This document shows positions 22,437 to 32,157 of a stretch of 64,000 nt of DNA, in pieces. Under the pieces are notes generated by a model that worked only from the letters and a program-made list of their open reading frames with translations, made no database searches and had not been told where the DNA came from. The number at the start of each line of letters is the position of its first letter. Positions within the stretch are counted from its first letter, which is position 1. The translations under genes were made by a program, and so were the position numbers. The stretch is from NCBI RefSeq assembly GCF_002119765.1, contig NZ_CP021112.1, forward strand, positions 1,854,501 through 1,918,500, read 5' to 3'. The stretch comes from Pseudorhodoplanes sinuspersici (GTDB lineage: Bacteria; Pseudomonadota; Alphaproteobacteria; Rhizobiales; Xanthobacteraceae).

Positions 22437-22844
22437 CTAATTTCTATCCTCGCCGGCAATCTGCTCGACAAGATCGACGATCTTTCGCCGAAGTTTTGCG
22501 TCGTCAATGCGCATGAAGGCGCGGGTTAAAGCGAGCCCGTCAGACGTTGCCAGAAAATCCGACACATAGGTCGGAGACGGGGCCTCGCCGAAACCGGAGG
22601 TTGCGGTACCGCCATCCGGTGCGCCTTCAAAAAAGAACGAGACCGGGACTTGCAGGATGTTGGAAATCTGCTGGAGTCGGCTGGCCCCGATCCGGTTCGT
22701 GCCTTTTTCATATTTCTGAACTTGTTGAAAGGTGAGCCCCAAGGCGTCGCCGAGTTTTTCCTGACTCATGCCAAGCATCATGCGCCGCATGCGGACACGG
22801 CTGCCGACGTGCTTGTCTGTAGGATTAGGGGCCTTCTTGATCAT
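22437..22844 (-). CDS. praR: Cro/CI-type HTH regulator, PraR/PhrR-like
   Basis: Predicted 135 residues. The HTH is at about 12-66: VGSRVRMRRMMLGMSQEKLG, then LTFQQVQKYEKGTNRIGASR and LQQISNILQVPVSFFFE. This is the PraR/PhrR type of Rhizobiales, known in Rhizobium to repress quorum-sensing and biofilm genes and in Sinorhizobium to respond to low pH. The genomic slot between lnt and metK is that of praR, so orthology is likely; the regulon here is unknown. It has its own candidate promoter 100 bp upstream. Confidence 0.85.
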   Translation of the reverse strand: MIKKAPNPTDKHVGSRVRMRRMMLGMSQEKLGDALGLTFQQVQKYEKGTNRIGASRLQQISNILQVPVSFFFEGAPDGGTATSGFGEAPSPTYVSDFLATSDGLALTRAFMRIDDAKLRRKIVDLVEQIAGEDRN

Positions 22845-22943
22845 AGTCGCTCATCTCCCGCGCGTCGCGCTCGGATGTCCAGAACCCGCGTCGGGGTGAT
22901 GGGCTGTTTGCGCACGTTTTCTGAGATCGTCAAATTATTTTAC

Positions 22944-22971
22944 AGTATACGGCGGGTGCATCGCATACAAA
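22944..22971 (-). promoter_or_regulatory. Candidate promoter of praR
   Basis: Minus-strand TTTGTA (plus 22966-22971) and TATACT (plus 22944-22949), 16 bp apart, about 100 bp before the praR start in an AT-rich stretch. Confidence 0.45.
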
Positions 22972-23117
22972 TGCCGGTGCAGGAAATGCTTAGGAACCTC
23001 AGCATTCGGAAAATTTGATCTCTCATAGCGTAATTTGCTGCTGTAGGCCCACAACGCTAACCTGGCGGAGCAAATTTTTCGCAGGGATTCCTACTACCGT
23101 TATAATACCATACCAAT

Positions 23118-24716
23118 TTATCGAGGTTTGGACACTCGATAACGCAGAACGACAAGCAATAAAGCGAGAAGCATAACCCCGGCAAGGCTGTTGCCAAGCC
23201 GGGCGTAGATTGTTGGTTCGAGCGGGCGTGGTAATGGTGAATCGAGAACGCCCTCAGCGCCAAGGGGCAAATATCGAATGATGCGGCCGAGGGGATCGAC
23301 GACCGCGGAGATGCCGTTATTGGCAGCACGCACCAGTGGTAATCCCTCCTCGATCGCGCGGGCGCGCGCCTGCTGGAAGTGCTGATAAGGCCCCGGACTG
23401 ATACCAAACCAGGCATCGTTCGTAACGTTCAGAAGCCAGCCGGGCCGATCGTCCGGCGGAACGATCGCGCCGGGAAAAACAATCTCGTAGCAGATCAGCG
23501 GCAGAAAGCGGGGGGCCCTCGGCAAGTCGTAAGCGCGGTGCCGATCGCCGGACAGGAATCCTCCCTGCACCTTGGTCAGTTGCAGAAAGCCGAGCCGTTC
23601 AAGCGTGGATTGAAATGGCAGATATTCGCCGAACGGAACGAGATGTACTTTGTCGTAGACCGACAGCACGGCCCCATCATGATCGATTGCATAGACCGAG
23701 TTATAGGCACGCGGTCTCCGCTCGCCCGGCAGCGCTTCCGCATAACGTGCCGCGCCGGTGAGCAGGATCGTTCCTTCCGGAAGCAGATTGGCGATTTGCG
23801 CAAGCGCATCGCCGTCGCGAGTCAGAAAGAAAGGGAACGCGGATTCCGGCCAGATCAGATGCGTGACATTGCGCAGGCCTGAGGTCTGCGGTGTTGTGGC
23901 ACGATCCGATAGCGACAGGTAATGACTCATGATCTTCTGCCGGGCGCCGTAATTGAATTTTTCATCTTGTGGCAGATTGGGCTGCATGATGCGTAGGCGC
24001 ACATCTTTGACGAACTCAGTTGGCGTGTTCGCAAGACGAATGGTCCCGTACCCCGCCATGACAAGAAGCGTTGCGACCGACAATGCGAGCGGCAGCCACG
24101 GCCGTCTTGTGTCGATCGCTTCATCAGCCAGCGTTGCCGGACTCGCGAAGATTGCAATGGAGAGCGTGGTCATGCCCCACAGTCCGAATACAGAAAGCGT
24201 TTGGGCAAGTGTCAGGCTGCCGGTCAGTGCATAGCCATAGCTGTTCCAAGGAAAGCCACTGAGCAGATGCCCGCGTAGCCACTCCACGACGGTCAGTGCG
24301 ATGGCAAGAGCAAGAATGCGGATCGGGCCGCGTTGCCAGAGCAGCCGTGCCAGCGCGAATCCGGCCGCCGTAAAAATGGCGAGACCGGCGGGCAGCGCCG
24401 TCACTGCGATCGGCAGAAGCCAACCAAAAGTCTTGGCATCGACCAGGAAGGCGTGGCCGATCCAATAGAGGCCAGTCAGAAAATATCCAAAGCCGAAAAA
24501 CCAGCCGGCGAGGGCGGCCGCGGCGCAACCACCGAAACGCGCAGCGCCGGAACCGTCGATCAGCCACACGGCCACCGGAAACGTCAGAAACAAGACCGGC
24601 CAGATATCGAAGGGCGGCAGCGCCAGAACGGATATGGCCCCTGCGGCAAAAGCGATCAGGGCGCGGCGCCAGCCCCAAGCCAGGACGATAGCGTGGGCAA
24701 GTTTCGAAATGCTCAC
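23118..24716 (-). CDS. lnt: Apolipoprotein N-acyltransferase
   Basis: Predicted 532 residues. This inner-membrane enzyme adds the third acyl chain to lipoproteins. About six to seven membrane helices fill residues 1-220, then a periplasmic nitrilase-like domain with the catalytic triad visible: Glu in IWPESAFPFF, Lys in YDKVHLVPFGEYLPF and Cys in LPLICYEIVFPG; a last helix (VMLLALLLVVLRY) ends the protein. The start is GTG 24716, overlapping the preceding TGA as GTGA, so it is coupled to the CBS-domain gene. Confidence 0.95.
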   Translation of the reverse strand: MSISKLAHAIVLAWGWRRALIAFAAGAISVLALPPFDIWPVLFLTFPVAVWLIDGSGAARFGGCAAAALAGWFFGFGYFLTGLYWIGHAFLVDAKTFGWLLPIAVTALPAGLAIFTAAGFALARLLWQRGPIRILALAIALTVVEWLRGHLLSGFPWNSYGYALTGSLTLAQTLSVFGLWGMTTLSIAIFASPATLADEAIDTRRPWLPLALSVATLLVMAGYGTIRLANTPTEFVKDVRLRIMQPNLPQDEKFNYGARQKIMSHYLSLSDRATTPQTSGLRNVTHLIWPESAFPFFLTRDGDALAQIANLLPEGTILLTGAARYAEALPGERRPRAYNSVYAIDHDGAVLSVYDKVHLVPFGEYLPFQSTLERLGFLQLTKVQGGFLSGDRHRAYDLPRAPRFLPLICYEIVFPGAIVPPDDRPGWLLNVTNDAWFGISPGPYQHFQQARARAIEEGLPLVRAANNGISAVVDPLGRIIRYLPLGAEGVLDSPLPRPLEPTIYARLGNSLAGVMLLALLLVVLRYRVSKPR

Positions 24717-25837
24717 GGTTGCGGCGTGGTCTTCGTGATGTCCGGCTCCGACGGAACGGGTAAGGCGGATGTCGCGTTTTGAGCTTGCGGTTGCTGCGCG
24801 ACGTCGGAGCGTGTGCTTGTGCCGTGATGGATCTTCACTTTTTTCACCCGGCGCGGATCGGCATCGAGCACTTCGAATTCATAACCTTCCGGACCCGGCA
24901 CCAGTTCACCACGGACCGGCACGCGGCCAACCCGCGAGACCAGATAGCCCGCCAGCGTATCGACTTCGTTCAGCGCATCGCCAACATCGAAGCCATTGCC
25001 GATGGCAGCGATGACATCTTCAATGCTGGCGCGCGCGTCTGCAACAAGCGAGCCGTCCGATTGGCGCTGAATATCCGGCGCCTCTTCGTCGTCGTGTTCG
25101 TCTTCGATGTCGCCGACAATCAGCTCAACGATATCCTCGATCGAAACGATACCATCCGTGCCGCCATATTCATCGACGACGAGCGCCAGGTGGATGCGCG
25201 TCGCCTGCATTTTCGCGAGAAGATCGATAGCCGGCATGGACGGCGGCACGAACAGAATCGGACGGATGATCTTCGCTTCCGAGAGCGGCATCGACAGATC
25301 AATCGCGCCGAGGTCGAGCCCCGCCGGCTTTGGCTTCCTGCGTTTGGCGTTGGTCGCCGGATTGACTGCGGCGCGCGCCGTCATGAACGCAATGAGATCG
25401 CGGATGTGAACCATGCCGACCGGATCGTCGAGCGTATCATTGAATGCGACGAGGCGCGAATGCCCGGCATTCTCGAACATCTTCACCAATTCGCCGAGCT
25501 GGATATCCTGTTGGACCGCGACGATATCGGCGCGCGGCACCATCACATCCTCGATCCGCCGTTCGCGTAGCCCAAGAATATTCTTGAGCATCGTCCCTTC
25601 TTCCGGCGAAAAGCCGAGCTCGCCGGGAGCGCTTTCCTCCAGCACTTCCTTGAGATCGGCGCGCGTCGAACTTGGTCGCCATCCGAACAGCGCGCGCAAC
25701 CACCTAGAAAACAAACCTTCACCGTGATCGCGCGTGCCGTTGCTGACAGGAACGGGAAGGTTGCGACTACTGCTTGGTTCGATCCCGGTCTCACTGCGAC
25801 TTGCGTCGCTGGTACTTGGACCATCGGTGTCAGGCAT
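24713..25837 (-). CDS. CBS-domain CorC/HlyC-type protein without membrane domain
   Basis: Predicted 374 residues. Tandem CBS domains (about 95-155 beginning RIEDVMVPRADIVAV, and about 185-240 with HLALVVDEYGGTDGIVSIED) and a C-terminal CorC/HlyC transporter-associated domain (about 265-345) are present; the DUF21 membrane part of larger relatives is absent. Often annotated hemolysin TlyC or CorC; a cation-related or envelope role is likely but toxin activity should not be assumed. It lies between ybeY and lnt, the usual order phoH-ybeY-corC-lnt. A Pro/Ser/Thr-rich tail follows the domain. Confidence 0.88.
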   Translation of the reverse strand: MPDTDGPSTSDASRSETGIEPSSSRNLPVPVSNGTRDHGEGLFSRWLRALFGWRPSSTRADLKEVLEESAPGELGFSPEEGTMLKNILGLRERRIEDVMVPRADIVAVQQDIQLGELVKMFENAGHSRLVAFNDTLDDPVGMVHIRDLIAFMTARAAVNPATNAKRRKPKPAGLDLGAIDLSMPLSEAKIIRPILFVPPSMPAIDLLAKMQATRIHLALVVDEYGGTDGIVSIEDIVELIVGDIEDEHDDEEAPDIQRQSDGSLVADARASIEDVIAAIGNGFDVGDALNEVDTLAGYLVSRVGRVPVRGELVPGPEGYEFEVLDADPRRVKKVKIHHGTSTRSDVAQQPQAQNATSALPVPSEPDITKTTPQP

Positions 25838-25845
25838 GGTTTTGC

Positions 25846-26352
25846 TTAGTCCGCGAATTTCCGGTCTGTATAAGGGTCGGCAATGGCAAGGCTCGACAAG
25901 ATGCGCGTTTCCAGACTTTCCATGCGGCAGGCTTCATCATCGGTTTCGTGATCGAACCCGATCAGATGAAGATAGCCGTGAATGGCCAGATGCGCGAGGT
26001 GGTCAGAAAACGCCTTGTTTTCGGCCTCGGCTTCGCGCGCAACGGTCTCGCAGGCGATTGCGATATCGCCGAGGTGATGATCTTGCGCTGCGCTGACGTC
26101 ACTGGCCGGGAAGGCCAGGACGTTCGTCGGCTTCTCCATGCCGCGCCATTGCGCGTTGAGCTGTTGAATCGTCGCATCGTCCGTCAGCATGACCGCGACC
26201 TCGCCCGGCTTGTTCTCGAATGCCGCGGCCGCCTCAATCGCCTTGCGCACGATGTCTTCCGCGTCGCCATACGCAGCCCAAGCGTCTGCTTCGATGACGA
26301 CGTCGATCGTCGGCATCGTTTGCGCATCTTTGGTCGCGGCCGCCGGCATCAT
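25846..26352 (-). CDS. ybeY: Endoribonuclease YbeY
   Basis: Predicted 168 residues. It acts in 16S rRNA 3' processing and ribosome quality control. The zinc motif H-x3-H-x5-H is seen in HGYLHLIGFDHETDDEA near residue 125. ATG 26352 (ATG-ATG) overlaps the phoH TGA. The order miaB-phoH-ybeY-corC-lnt is conserved across alphaproteobacteria. Confidence 0.95.
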   Translation of the reverse strand: MMPAAATKDAQTMPTIDVVIEADAWAAYGDAEDIVRKAIEAAAAFENKPGEVAVMLTDDATIQQLNAQWRGMEKPTNVLAFPASDVSAAQDHHLGDIAIACETVAREAEAENKAFSDHLAHLAIHGYLHLIGFDHETDDEACRMESLETRILSSLAIADPYTDRKFAD

Positions 26353-27416
26353 TTGGTCTCGCGCGGTTTTGATGCTGGTGAGGCGCGGTCATAAGCAGCG
26401 ACAATACGCGCCACGAGCTCATGGCGGATCACATCCTCGGTCTTGAACGTGACCTGACCAATGCCCTCGACATCGGCCAGCAGTCGCGTCGCTTCTGAAA
26501 GACCGGATATCTGGCCCGGCGGCAGATCGATCTGGCTCGGATCGCCGGTGACGATCATGCGGCTGTTTTCGCCAAGCCGCGTCAGAAACATCTTCATCTG
26601 CATCGAGGTCGTGTTCTGCGCCTCGTCGAGAATGACGGCTGCATTGTGCAGCGTGCGGCCGCGCATGAAGGCCAGCGGTGCGATTTCAATTTCGCCGGTC
26701 TGCAACGCGCGTTCAACAATCCGCATATCCATCAGATCGGCAAGCGCATCGTAGATCGGCCGCAAATAGGGATCGACCTTCTCGCGCATGTCGCCGGGCA
26801 GAAAACCCAGCCGTTCGCCGGCCTCGACTGCCGGACGCGACAGGATAATGCGGTCGACTTCCTTGCGTTCGAACAGCGATATCGCATGCGCGACGGCGAG
26901 CCAGGTTTTGCCGGTACCGGCCGGGCCGATGCCGAAGACAAGGGAATGACGCTTCAGTGCGCGAATGTAAGCGTCCTGTCCCGCCGTGCGGGCGCGCACA
27001 TTGCGTTTGCGCAAGGGAATATCGGCGAAGTTTGGTCGCGCTGTTGCAGGGTCGCTGTCGAACAGCGTGCCTTGCGACACCGTCTGGCGAATGGCGCCTT
27101 CGACATCGCCCTGTACCAGATCGCCGCCGCTCTTGAGTTGCTCGTACAAGGTTTCGAGCACCTGCCGTGCCTGGTCACAGGCCTCGCGCGCACCTTCGAT
27201 GGTGACATGATTGCCACGCGAATCGGCCACGACGTTGAGCTTGCGTTCGATCAGCGCGAGGTTCTGCCCGTATTGGCCGAACAGGGTCGATGCCAGCTTG
27301 TTATCATCGAAAGCCAGCATCGTTTGTGTCGGCGGTTCATCGCCGGCTTTCGGCATGATTGGAGAACCTTGAAGCGCTGTGTTTTGGCCCGGCTTGTAAT
27401 TGCGCAAGACGGTCAT
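26349..27416 (-). CDS. phoH: PhoH-family ATPase
   Basis: Predicted 355 residues. Walker [14 protein letters not shown] (about residue 160) and Walker [11 protein letters not shown] are intact. The N-terminal third holds a KH-like segment ([20 protein letters not shown]). PhoH proteins are linked to RNA metabolism, often with YbeY. I chose ATG 27416 because it overlaps the miaB TGA as ATGA; the same frame stays open to 27650 over miaB codons. ATG 27356 is a weaker alternative. Confidence 0.93.
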   Translation of the reverse strand: MTVLRNYKPGQNTALQGSPIMPKAGDEPPTQTMLAFDDNKLASTLFGQYGQNLALIERKLNVVADSRGNHVTIEGAREACDQARQVLETLYEQLKSGGDLVQGDVEGAIRQTVSQGTLFDSDPATARPNFADIPLRKRNVRARTAGQDAYIRALKRHSLVFGIGPAGTGKTWLAVAHAISLFERKEVDRIILSRPAVEAGERLGFLPGDMREKVDPYLRPIYDALADLMDMRIVERALQTGEIEIAPLAFMRGRTLHNAAVILDEAQNTTSMQMKMFLTRLGENSRMIVTGDPSQIDLPPGQISGLSEATRLLADVEGIGQVTFKTEDVIRHELVARIVAAYDRASPASKPRETK

Positions 27417-28813
27417 GCTCCCATCGCGGCCAGCGGCGCATATCGCGGTGGCTCTGCCGCGTCCTGTGCTGCAACTGTTCCAAACAAACTGTAGCTTCCA
27501 GTATCGTCGATTCTCACCGGCGCGATTGTGCCAATCAGGGATGGCGGCGCCATGACTTGCACGGGTTGCAGATAGGGCGACTTGCCGACGATCTGTCCCG
27601 GATGGCGGCCGACTTTCTCGAACAGGACATCCAGCGTCTGGCCGACACAATTGCGGCTGAATGCGGCCAATTGCCGGTCGATCAATTCCTGCAATTCCTT
27701 CAGGCGTTGCGTTTTCACACTCTCGGCAACCTGATTGTCCATATCGGAAGCCGGCGTGCCCGGGCGCGGCGAATATTTGAACGAGAAGGAGCCCGCAAAG
27801 CCGACATCCTCGATCAGGCTCATCGTATCCTGGAAATCGGCATCGGTTTCGCCGGGAAAACCGACGATGAAATCCGATGTGAAGGCCATTGCTGGTTGCG
27901 CGCTGCGCAGCCGGTCGACGACACGAAGATAATCGTCACGGGTATGTCGCCGATTCATCGCATCGAGTATGCGATTGGAGCCCGACTGCACCGGCAGATG
28001 GAGTTGCGGCATCAATTCCGGCAGATCGCGATGCATGGCAATAAGGCTGTCATCGACATCGCGCGGGTGACTTGTCGTGTAGCGCAGACGGTCGATGCCC
28101 GGGATATCGGCCAATCGCCGCAGCAGCCGCGCCAGGGTCCAGGTCTGACCATCCGGTCCGTCGCCGTGATAGGCATTGACGTTCTGGCCGATCACCGTGA
28201 TTTCGCGAATGCCGGCATCGGCAAGCCGCAACGCTTCAGCCAGGATTTTTGCCACCGGCCGGGAAACTTCGGCGCCGCGCGTATAGGGCACTACGCAGAA
28301 GGTGCAGAATTTGTCGCATCCTTCCTGGATTGTCAGGAACGCGCTGACGCCGCGCGCACGGATTTTTTCGCGCGTCGGATTTTTGAGAAAATCGAATTTG
28401 TCTTCTGCCGGAAATTCGGTTTCGACCGGCCGTTCGCCGCGCGCTGCCTGTTCCAATAGACGTGGCAGGCGATGGTAACTCTGCGGCCCGACGACCAGAT
28501 CAACAGCCGGCGCACGCCGCATAATCTCGGCGCCTTCAGCTTGGGCCACACAACCGGCCACCGCGATAGTGACCTTGCGGCCGGCGCTGGCGGCCTCGTC
28601 CTTCATCATCCGCAGGCGGCCGATCTCGGAATAAACCTTTTCGGCGGCTTTCTCGCGGATATGGCAGGTGTTCAGCACGACGAGATCGGCATCATTCGCG
28701 TCATTCGTCTCGCTGAATCCCTCCGGGGCCAGCATGTCCGCCATACGAAGCGAGTCGTAGGCGTTCATCTGACAGCCGTAGGACTTGATGTAGAGCTTGC
28801 GGGGTCCGGTCAT
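27413..28813 (-). CDS. miaB: tRNA-2-methylthio-N6-dimethylallyladenosine synthase
   Basis: Predicted 466 residues. This radical-SAM enzyme adds a methylthio group to A37 of certain tRNAs. The N-terminal cluster cysteines are in [21 protein letters not shown] and AGCVAQAEG; the radical-SAM CxxxCxxC is CDKFCTFC before VVPYTRGAE; a TRAM domain ends the protein. It is the first gene of the miaB-phoH-ybeY-corC-lnt chain and is separated from fur by 236 bp without a gene. Confidence 0.96.
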   Translation of the reverse strand: MTGPRKLYIKSYGCQMNAYDSLRMADMLAPEGFSETNDANDADLVVLNTCHIREKAAEKVYSEIGRLRMMKDEAASAGRKVTIAVAGCVAQAEGAEIMRRAPAVDLVVGPQSYHRLPRLLEQAARGERPVETEFPAEDKFDFLKNPTREKIRARGVSAFLTIQEGCDKFCTFCVVPYTRGAEVSRPVAKILAEALRLADAGIREITVIGQNVNAYHGDGPDGQTWTLARLLRRLADIPGIDRLRYTTSHPRDVDDSLIAMHRDLPELMPQLHLPVQSGSNRILDAMNRRHTRDDYLRVVDRLRSAQPAMAFTSDFIVGFPGETDADFQDTMSLIEDVGFAGSFSFKYSPRPGTPASDMDNQVAESVKTQRLKELQELIDRQLAAFSRNCVGQTLDVLFEKVGRHPGQIVGKSPYLQPVQVMAPPSLIGTIAPVRIDDTGSYSLFGTVAAQDAAEPPRYAPLAAMGA

Positions 28814-29049
28814 GCCGCGTGATGGGGCGCTGTCGGCGCGGAATGCGTCAACGGTCCTGATCCTTCAGTGCAAATACGACAGACATACCGGGGTTCCTAG
28901 ACCCATCTTTACAGCCAAATCGGCCAAAAAGGAATGCGACCGCTCAGGATAAACCCTTGCGGGGCCAATCCTTGGGCGAAATAGGCCGAAATTTTCCAGC
29001 TTCAAGATTTTGGAGGGCGAATTCGGTATTTAATTACCGAAATTCATCC

Positions 29050-29523
29050 TCAGTTCTTCTTCTCGTCGTCCAGCGGCACGGCATAAAGTTCCAGGCGGTG
29101 GTCGATCAGCTTGTAGCCCAGCTTCCGTGCTACCTCCGCCTGCAGCCGCTCGATCTCCTCGGACTGGAATTCGATGACCTCGCCGGTCCGCAGGTTGATC
29201 AGGTGGTCATGATGGACGTCCGAAATTTGCTCGAAACGCGCCCGTCCCTCGCGGAAATCGTGGCGCTCGATGATCCCGGAATCCTCAAACAGCTTCACCG
29301 TCCGATATACGGTCGAAATTGAAATACGGTCGTCGATCTTGGCGCAGCGGCGATATAATTCCTCGACATCGGGGTGATCGTCGGCATCGTTGAGCACGCG
29401 GGCAATGGTGCGCCGCTGTTCGGTCATGCGCATTCCCTTTTCGGCGCAGCGCGCCTCGATGCTGGTCGGGTTCTTCAAGTTGGCTGCCTTTAAGGCCACA
29501 TCCATCTCCGCTTGTCGGCCCAT
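29050..29523 (-). CDS. fur: Ferric/manganese uptake regulator (Fur/Mur)
   Basis: Predicted 157 residues. Fur-fold repressor: winged helix MRMTEQRRTIARVL and SISTVYRTVKLFEDSGIIERHDF, then the metal region DVHHDHLINLRTGEVIEF. It has no haem motif, unlike Irr at 365-886. In rhizobia this branch often acts as the manganese sensor Mur, so iron sensing should not be taken for granted. ATG 29523 is used; ATG 29505 is in frame and gives a length nearer some relatives. It follows rimI after 27 bp. Confidence 0.92.
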   Translation of the reverse strand: MGRQAEMDVALKAANLKNPTSIEARCAEKGMRMTEQRRTIARVLNDADDHPDVEELYRRCAKIDDRISISTVYRTVKLFEDSGIIERHDFREGRARFEQISDVHHDHLINLRTGEVIEFQSEEIERLQAEVARKLGYKLIDHRLELYAVPLDDEKKN

Positions 29524-29550
29524 TTTAGAAGCAGGGCCATCGCCCGTCCA

Positions 29551-30036
29551 TCAGGCGAGATCGCGCCGCAACACCAATGCGCTTGTCGGCCGCCCCGATG
29601 TGCTTGGGTAATAGCCGTCTCTGCGCCCAACTTCCACAAATCCCGCACGGCGATAAAGCCGCAGGGCCGACACGTTGCCTTCATCGACTTCCAGAAACAC
29701 GGTCCGCACACCGAAGGCCGCCAGACGCCCGAGATGGTGCCGCAATATCGTGCGCGCAATATTGCGGCCGCGATAGGACGATGACACCGCGATGGATAGA
29801 ATTTCGGCTTCGTCCGCCGCCATGCGCGAGATGATAAAGCCGGCGAAATTCTTTCCGATCGTGGCGCGATGCGCGACCACATTCCGGTCGAGCAGCATGT
29901 GCTCGATTTCGTCTTCACTCCATCCACGTTGAAATGAAGCCGCATGCAGCCTTGCAATGGCTGAGGCGTCGCGTGTCGCGGCATCGGATATAACCGGCGG
30001 CCGGGCCGGCGAGAGTAATTCAAACAGCCATTTCAT
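29551..30036 (-). CDS. rimI: GNAT acetyltransferase RimI-like
   Basis: Predicted 161 residues. GNAT fold: LHAASFQRGWSEDEIEHML, LSIAVSSSYRGRNIARTIL (acetyl-CoA loop), and GNVSALRLYRRAGFVEVGRR. RimI acetylates the N-terminus of ribosomal protein S18 in E. coli; the target here is inferred. ATG 30036 overlaps the tsaB TGA, and pairing of tsaB with rimI is conserved, supporting the call over other GNATs. Confidence 0.9.
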   Translation of the reverse strand: MKWLFELLSPARPPVISDAATRDASAIARLHAASFQRGWSEDEIEHMLLDRNVVAHRATIGKNFAGFIISRMAADEAEILSIAVSSSYRGRNIARTILRHHLGRLAAFGVRTVFLEVDEGNVSALRLYRRAGFVEVGRRDGYYPSTSGRPTSALVLRRDLA

Positions 30037-30713
30037 CGGCGCGGCAGTTTTGCTGATGTTTGCGGGTGGGCGTCGGGTGGGCGCAGGTACAGCGGCTTTG
30101 GCGGTGCATCTTGTTGCGCGGCGATAGCACCGAGCCTTGCCACCCAATCGATATCGGGTGCGCGCCGCTCGTCGATCTGCGGCGGCTTCTCTTGATTGGG
30201 CCAGATCTCGGCCATCATGGCCGCGCCTGAGCCCACAAGCCGCGCCGAAGCGCCGGCGGCGGCATGCACGGCTTCGGCAACAGGCACGATCCGTGGCGAC
30301 AGCAACACATGGCCGCCAGCGCCGTAGAGCTGCAGATAAATATGCCGGTGGCGACCGTCGATCGCGGCTGCGACCGGTGTTGCCGGGTCGGTGGCAATGT
30401 AGGGTGCTGCCAATGCGGAAAGTGTGGTGACGCCGATCACCGGCTTCTTCGTCGCCAGCCCCAATCCGCGGGCTGCGGCAATGCCGACACGAAGACCGGT
30501 AAAGCTGCCGGGCCCGACGGTCACGGCAAGGCGGTCAAGATCGGCGAATGCCATCTTACTTTGCTCCATCACGCCGGCCACGAGCGGCATCAGCGCTTCG
30601 GCATGACCGCGGGTCATGATCTGCGTATCGCTGGCGATCACAATGCCCTGCACGGAATCGAAGATCGCGGCCGAGCAGGCTTCTAATGCTGTGTCGATGG
30701 CAAGAACGAGCAT
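30033..30713 (-). CDS. tsaB: tRNA threonylcarbamoyladenosine biosynthesis protein TsaB
   Basis: Predicted 226 residues. ASKHA-fold partner of TsaD in the t6A37 tRNA modification. MLVLAIDTALEACSAAIFD opens the fold and TVGPGSFTGLRVGIAAARG is the family signature. ATG 30713 fits this start; the frame extends five codons further. It is followed by rimI with an overlap and lies 117 bp after the Nfu gene. Confidence 0.94.
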   Translation of the reverse strand: MLVLAIDTALEACSAAIFDSVQGIVIASDTQIMTRGHAEALMPLVAGVMEQSKMAFADLDRLAVTVGPGSFTGLRVGIAAARGLGLATKKPVIGVTTLSALAAPYIATDPATPVAAAIDGRHRHIYLQLYGAGGHVLLSPRIVPVAEAVHAAAGASARLVGSGAAMMAEIWPNQEKPPQIDERRAPDIDWVARLGAIAAQQDAPPKPLYLRPPDAHPQTSAKLPRR

Positions 30714-30830
30714 GCGGATGTCATACATCGTATAGCCGTTCTCGCGAAGGCAGGCCCATATGGCAGTGCCGTGTATGGGTCTCCGCCTTCGCGGAACGAC
30801 AAAGATGCAAGAAAGCGTGGAGGGGGCGGT

Positions 30831-31388
30831 TTAGACCGGACGAACCTCAGTGACATCCGGCACGAAGTGCCGCAGCAGGTTCTGGATGCCATGCCGCAGC
30901 GTTGCCGTAGAGGAGGGGCAGCCCGAGCAGGCGCCCTTCATGGACAGAAAAACGACACCGTCCTTGAAACCGCGGAAGGTGATATCGCCGCCGTCATTGG
31001 CGACGGCCGGACGAACACGCGTCTCGATCAATTCCTTGATCGTATTCACCGTCTCTTCGTCGGCAGCATCAAAAAATTCGTCTTCGTCCGCGCCGCCTGT
31101 GTCGGCGCCATCCCGCAGGAGCGGTGCGCCGGACATGTAATGCTCCATGATCGCGCCGAGGATAAGCGGCTTGAGCTGCTGCCATTCGCCGGCGGCCTTG
31201 GTCACGGTGATAAAGTCCGAGCCGAAAAACACGCCGCTGATATTGGGAATATCAAACAGCTTCTCGGCCAGCGGCGATTTCGCCGCCTGTTCGCGGTTGG
31301 TCATTTCCAGAGTGCCGTCGAGCACGGTACGGCCCGGGAGGAACTTCAGGGTCGCCGGGTTCGGCGTGGCTTCGGTCTGGATGAACAT
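30831..31388 (-). CDS. NifU-like iron-sulfur scaffold (Nfu type)
   Basis: Predicted 185 residues. The N-terminal Nfu domain starts MFIQTEATPNPATLKFLPG; the C-terminal NifU domain carries the cluster-binding CxxC in MKGACSGCPSSTATLRHGI. It likely carries Fe-S clusters to target enzymes in the cytoplasm. The frame is open upstream to 31535 but ATG 31388 is the family start. No nitrogenase genes are near, so a housekeeping Nfu role is favoured. Confidence 0.93.
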   Translation of the reverse strand: MFIQTEATPNPATLKFLPGRTVLDGTLEMTNREQAAKSPLAEKLFDIPNISGVFFGSDFITVTKAAGEWQQLKPLILGAIMEHYMSGAPLLRDGADTGGADEDEFFDAADEETVNTIKELIETRVRPAVANDGGDITFRGFKDGVVFLSMKGACSGCPSSTATLRHGIQNLLRHFVPDVTEVRPV

Positions 31389-31538
31389 CGGCTTAGCTCT
31401 CGGCTTTGAAAGGATCGCGTCGGGCGCACTCGCCACGGGCACCCCTATAAGTGGCGCTTTATTGGCCAAGGTCAACCGGGAGCATAACGTGCCGGAAAAT
31501 GCGGAACCGGCGTCGCGCCACGCGATGCTCCCCAATCC

Positions 31539-32033
31539 CTAGGTCAGCGCATCCAGCTCGTCATCGGTGAGATGGCCGGGCACGACGGTCACCGGGATTG
31601 GCAAATCGAGGGTGGTCCGGCCGATAGCGGAAATCAGCGGCCCGGGCCCCTCGGACCCGGTGCCTGCGGCCAGGACCAGATTGGCGATGTCCTCATCCTC
31701 GTCGATCAACTGCAAAATCTGCTCGATCCATTTGCCTTCACGCACCACCCGTTCCGGCGTGATGCCGGCCACGCCATTGGCGCGTCCGGAGGCGCGATCG
31801 AGCGCGGCGTTGGCTTCCTCGTGCGCTTCGGCGCGCATGATGTCGGCAACGCCAAGCCATTGCTGGTTGCGGTCCTCGATATCGACCACGCGCAGCATGA
31901 TCATGCTGGCGCCGACGCGCGAAACGCGACGGCTCGCATAATAAATTGCGCGGTCGCCTTCCGGCGTGTCGTCCACGATGACGAGATATTTCGGCTTATG
32001 GCCGGATTCATAAGAGCGGCGTTTGCGGCTCAT
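31539..32033 (-). CDS. Universal stress protein
   Basis: Predicted 164 residues, full-length Usp fold: KYLVIVDDTPEGDRAIYYA at the start and IPVTVVPGHL near the end. The G-x2-G-x9-G-(S/T) ATP-binding loop seen at the left edge of the window is replaced by AAGTGSEGPGPLISAIGR, so nucleotide binding is uncertain. GGGGAAGG precedes ATG 32033. It lies between trpS and the Nfu gene. Confidence 0.88.
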   Translation of the reverse strand: MSRKRRSYESGHKPKYLVIVDDTPEGDRAIYYASRRVSRVGASMIMLRVVDIEDRNQQWLGVADIMRAEAHEEANAALDRASGRANGVAGITPERVVREGKWIEQILQLIDEDEDIANLVLAAGTGSEGPGPLISAIGRTTLDLPIPVTVVPGHLTDDELDALT

Positions 32034-32157
32034 CGACCTTCCCCTGAATAACGGCCTAGCGCTGGTCGCGCGCACGACGTAGCGCGACCGATGGTGCCAC
32101 GGCAAGTGCGATGGTCACAAGACAATGTCGGACTTGACATTCGAATTGCAGCGACGG

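Noticed and set aside
24713-25837. Hemolysin function of the CBS-domain protein
   Set aside because: The name is historical; the sequence shows only CBS and CorC-associated domains and sits in a housekeeping operon.
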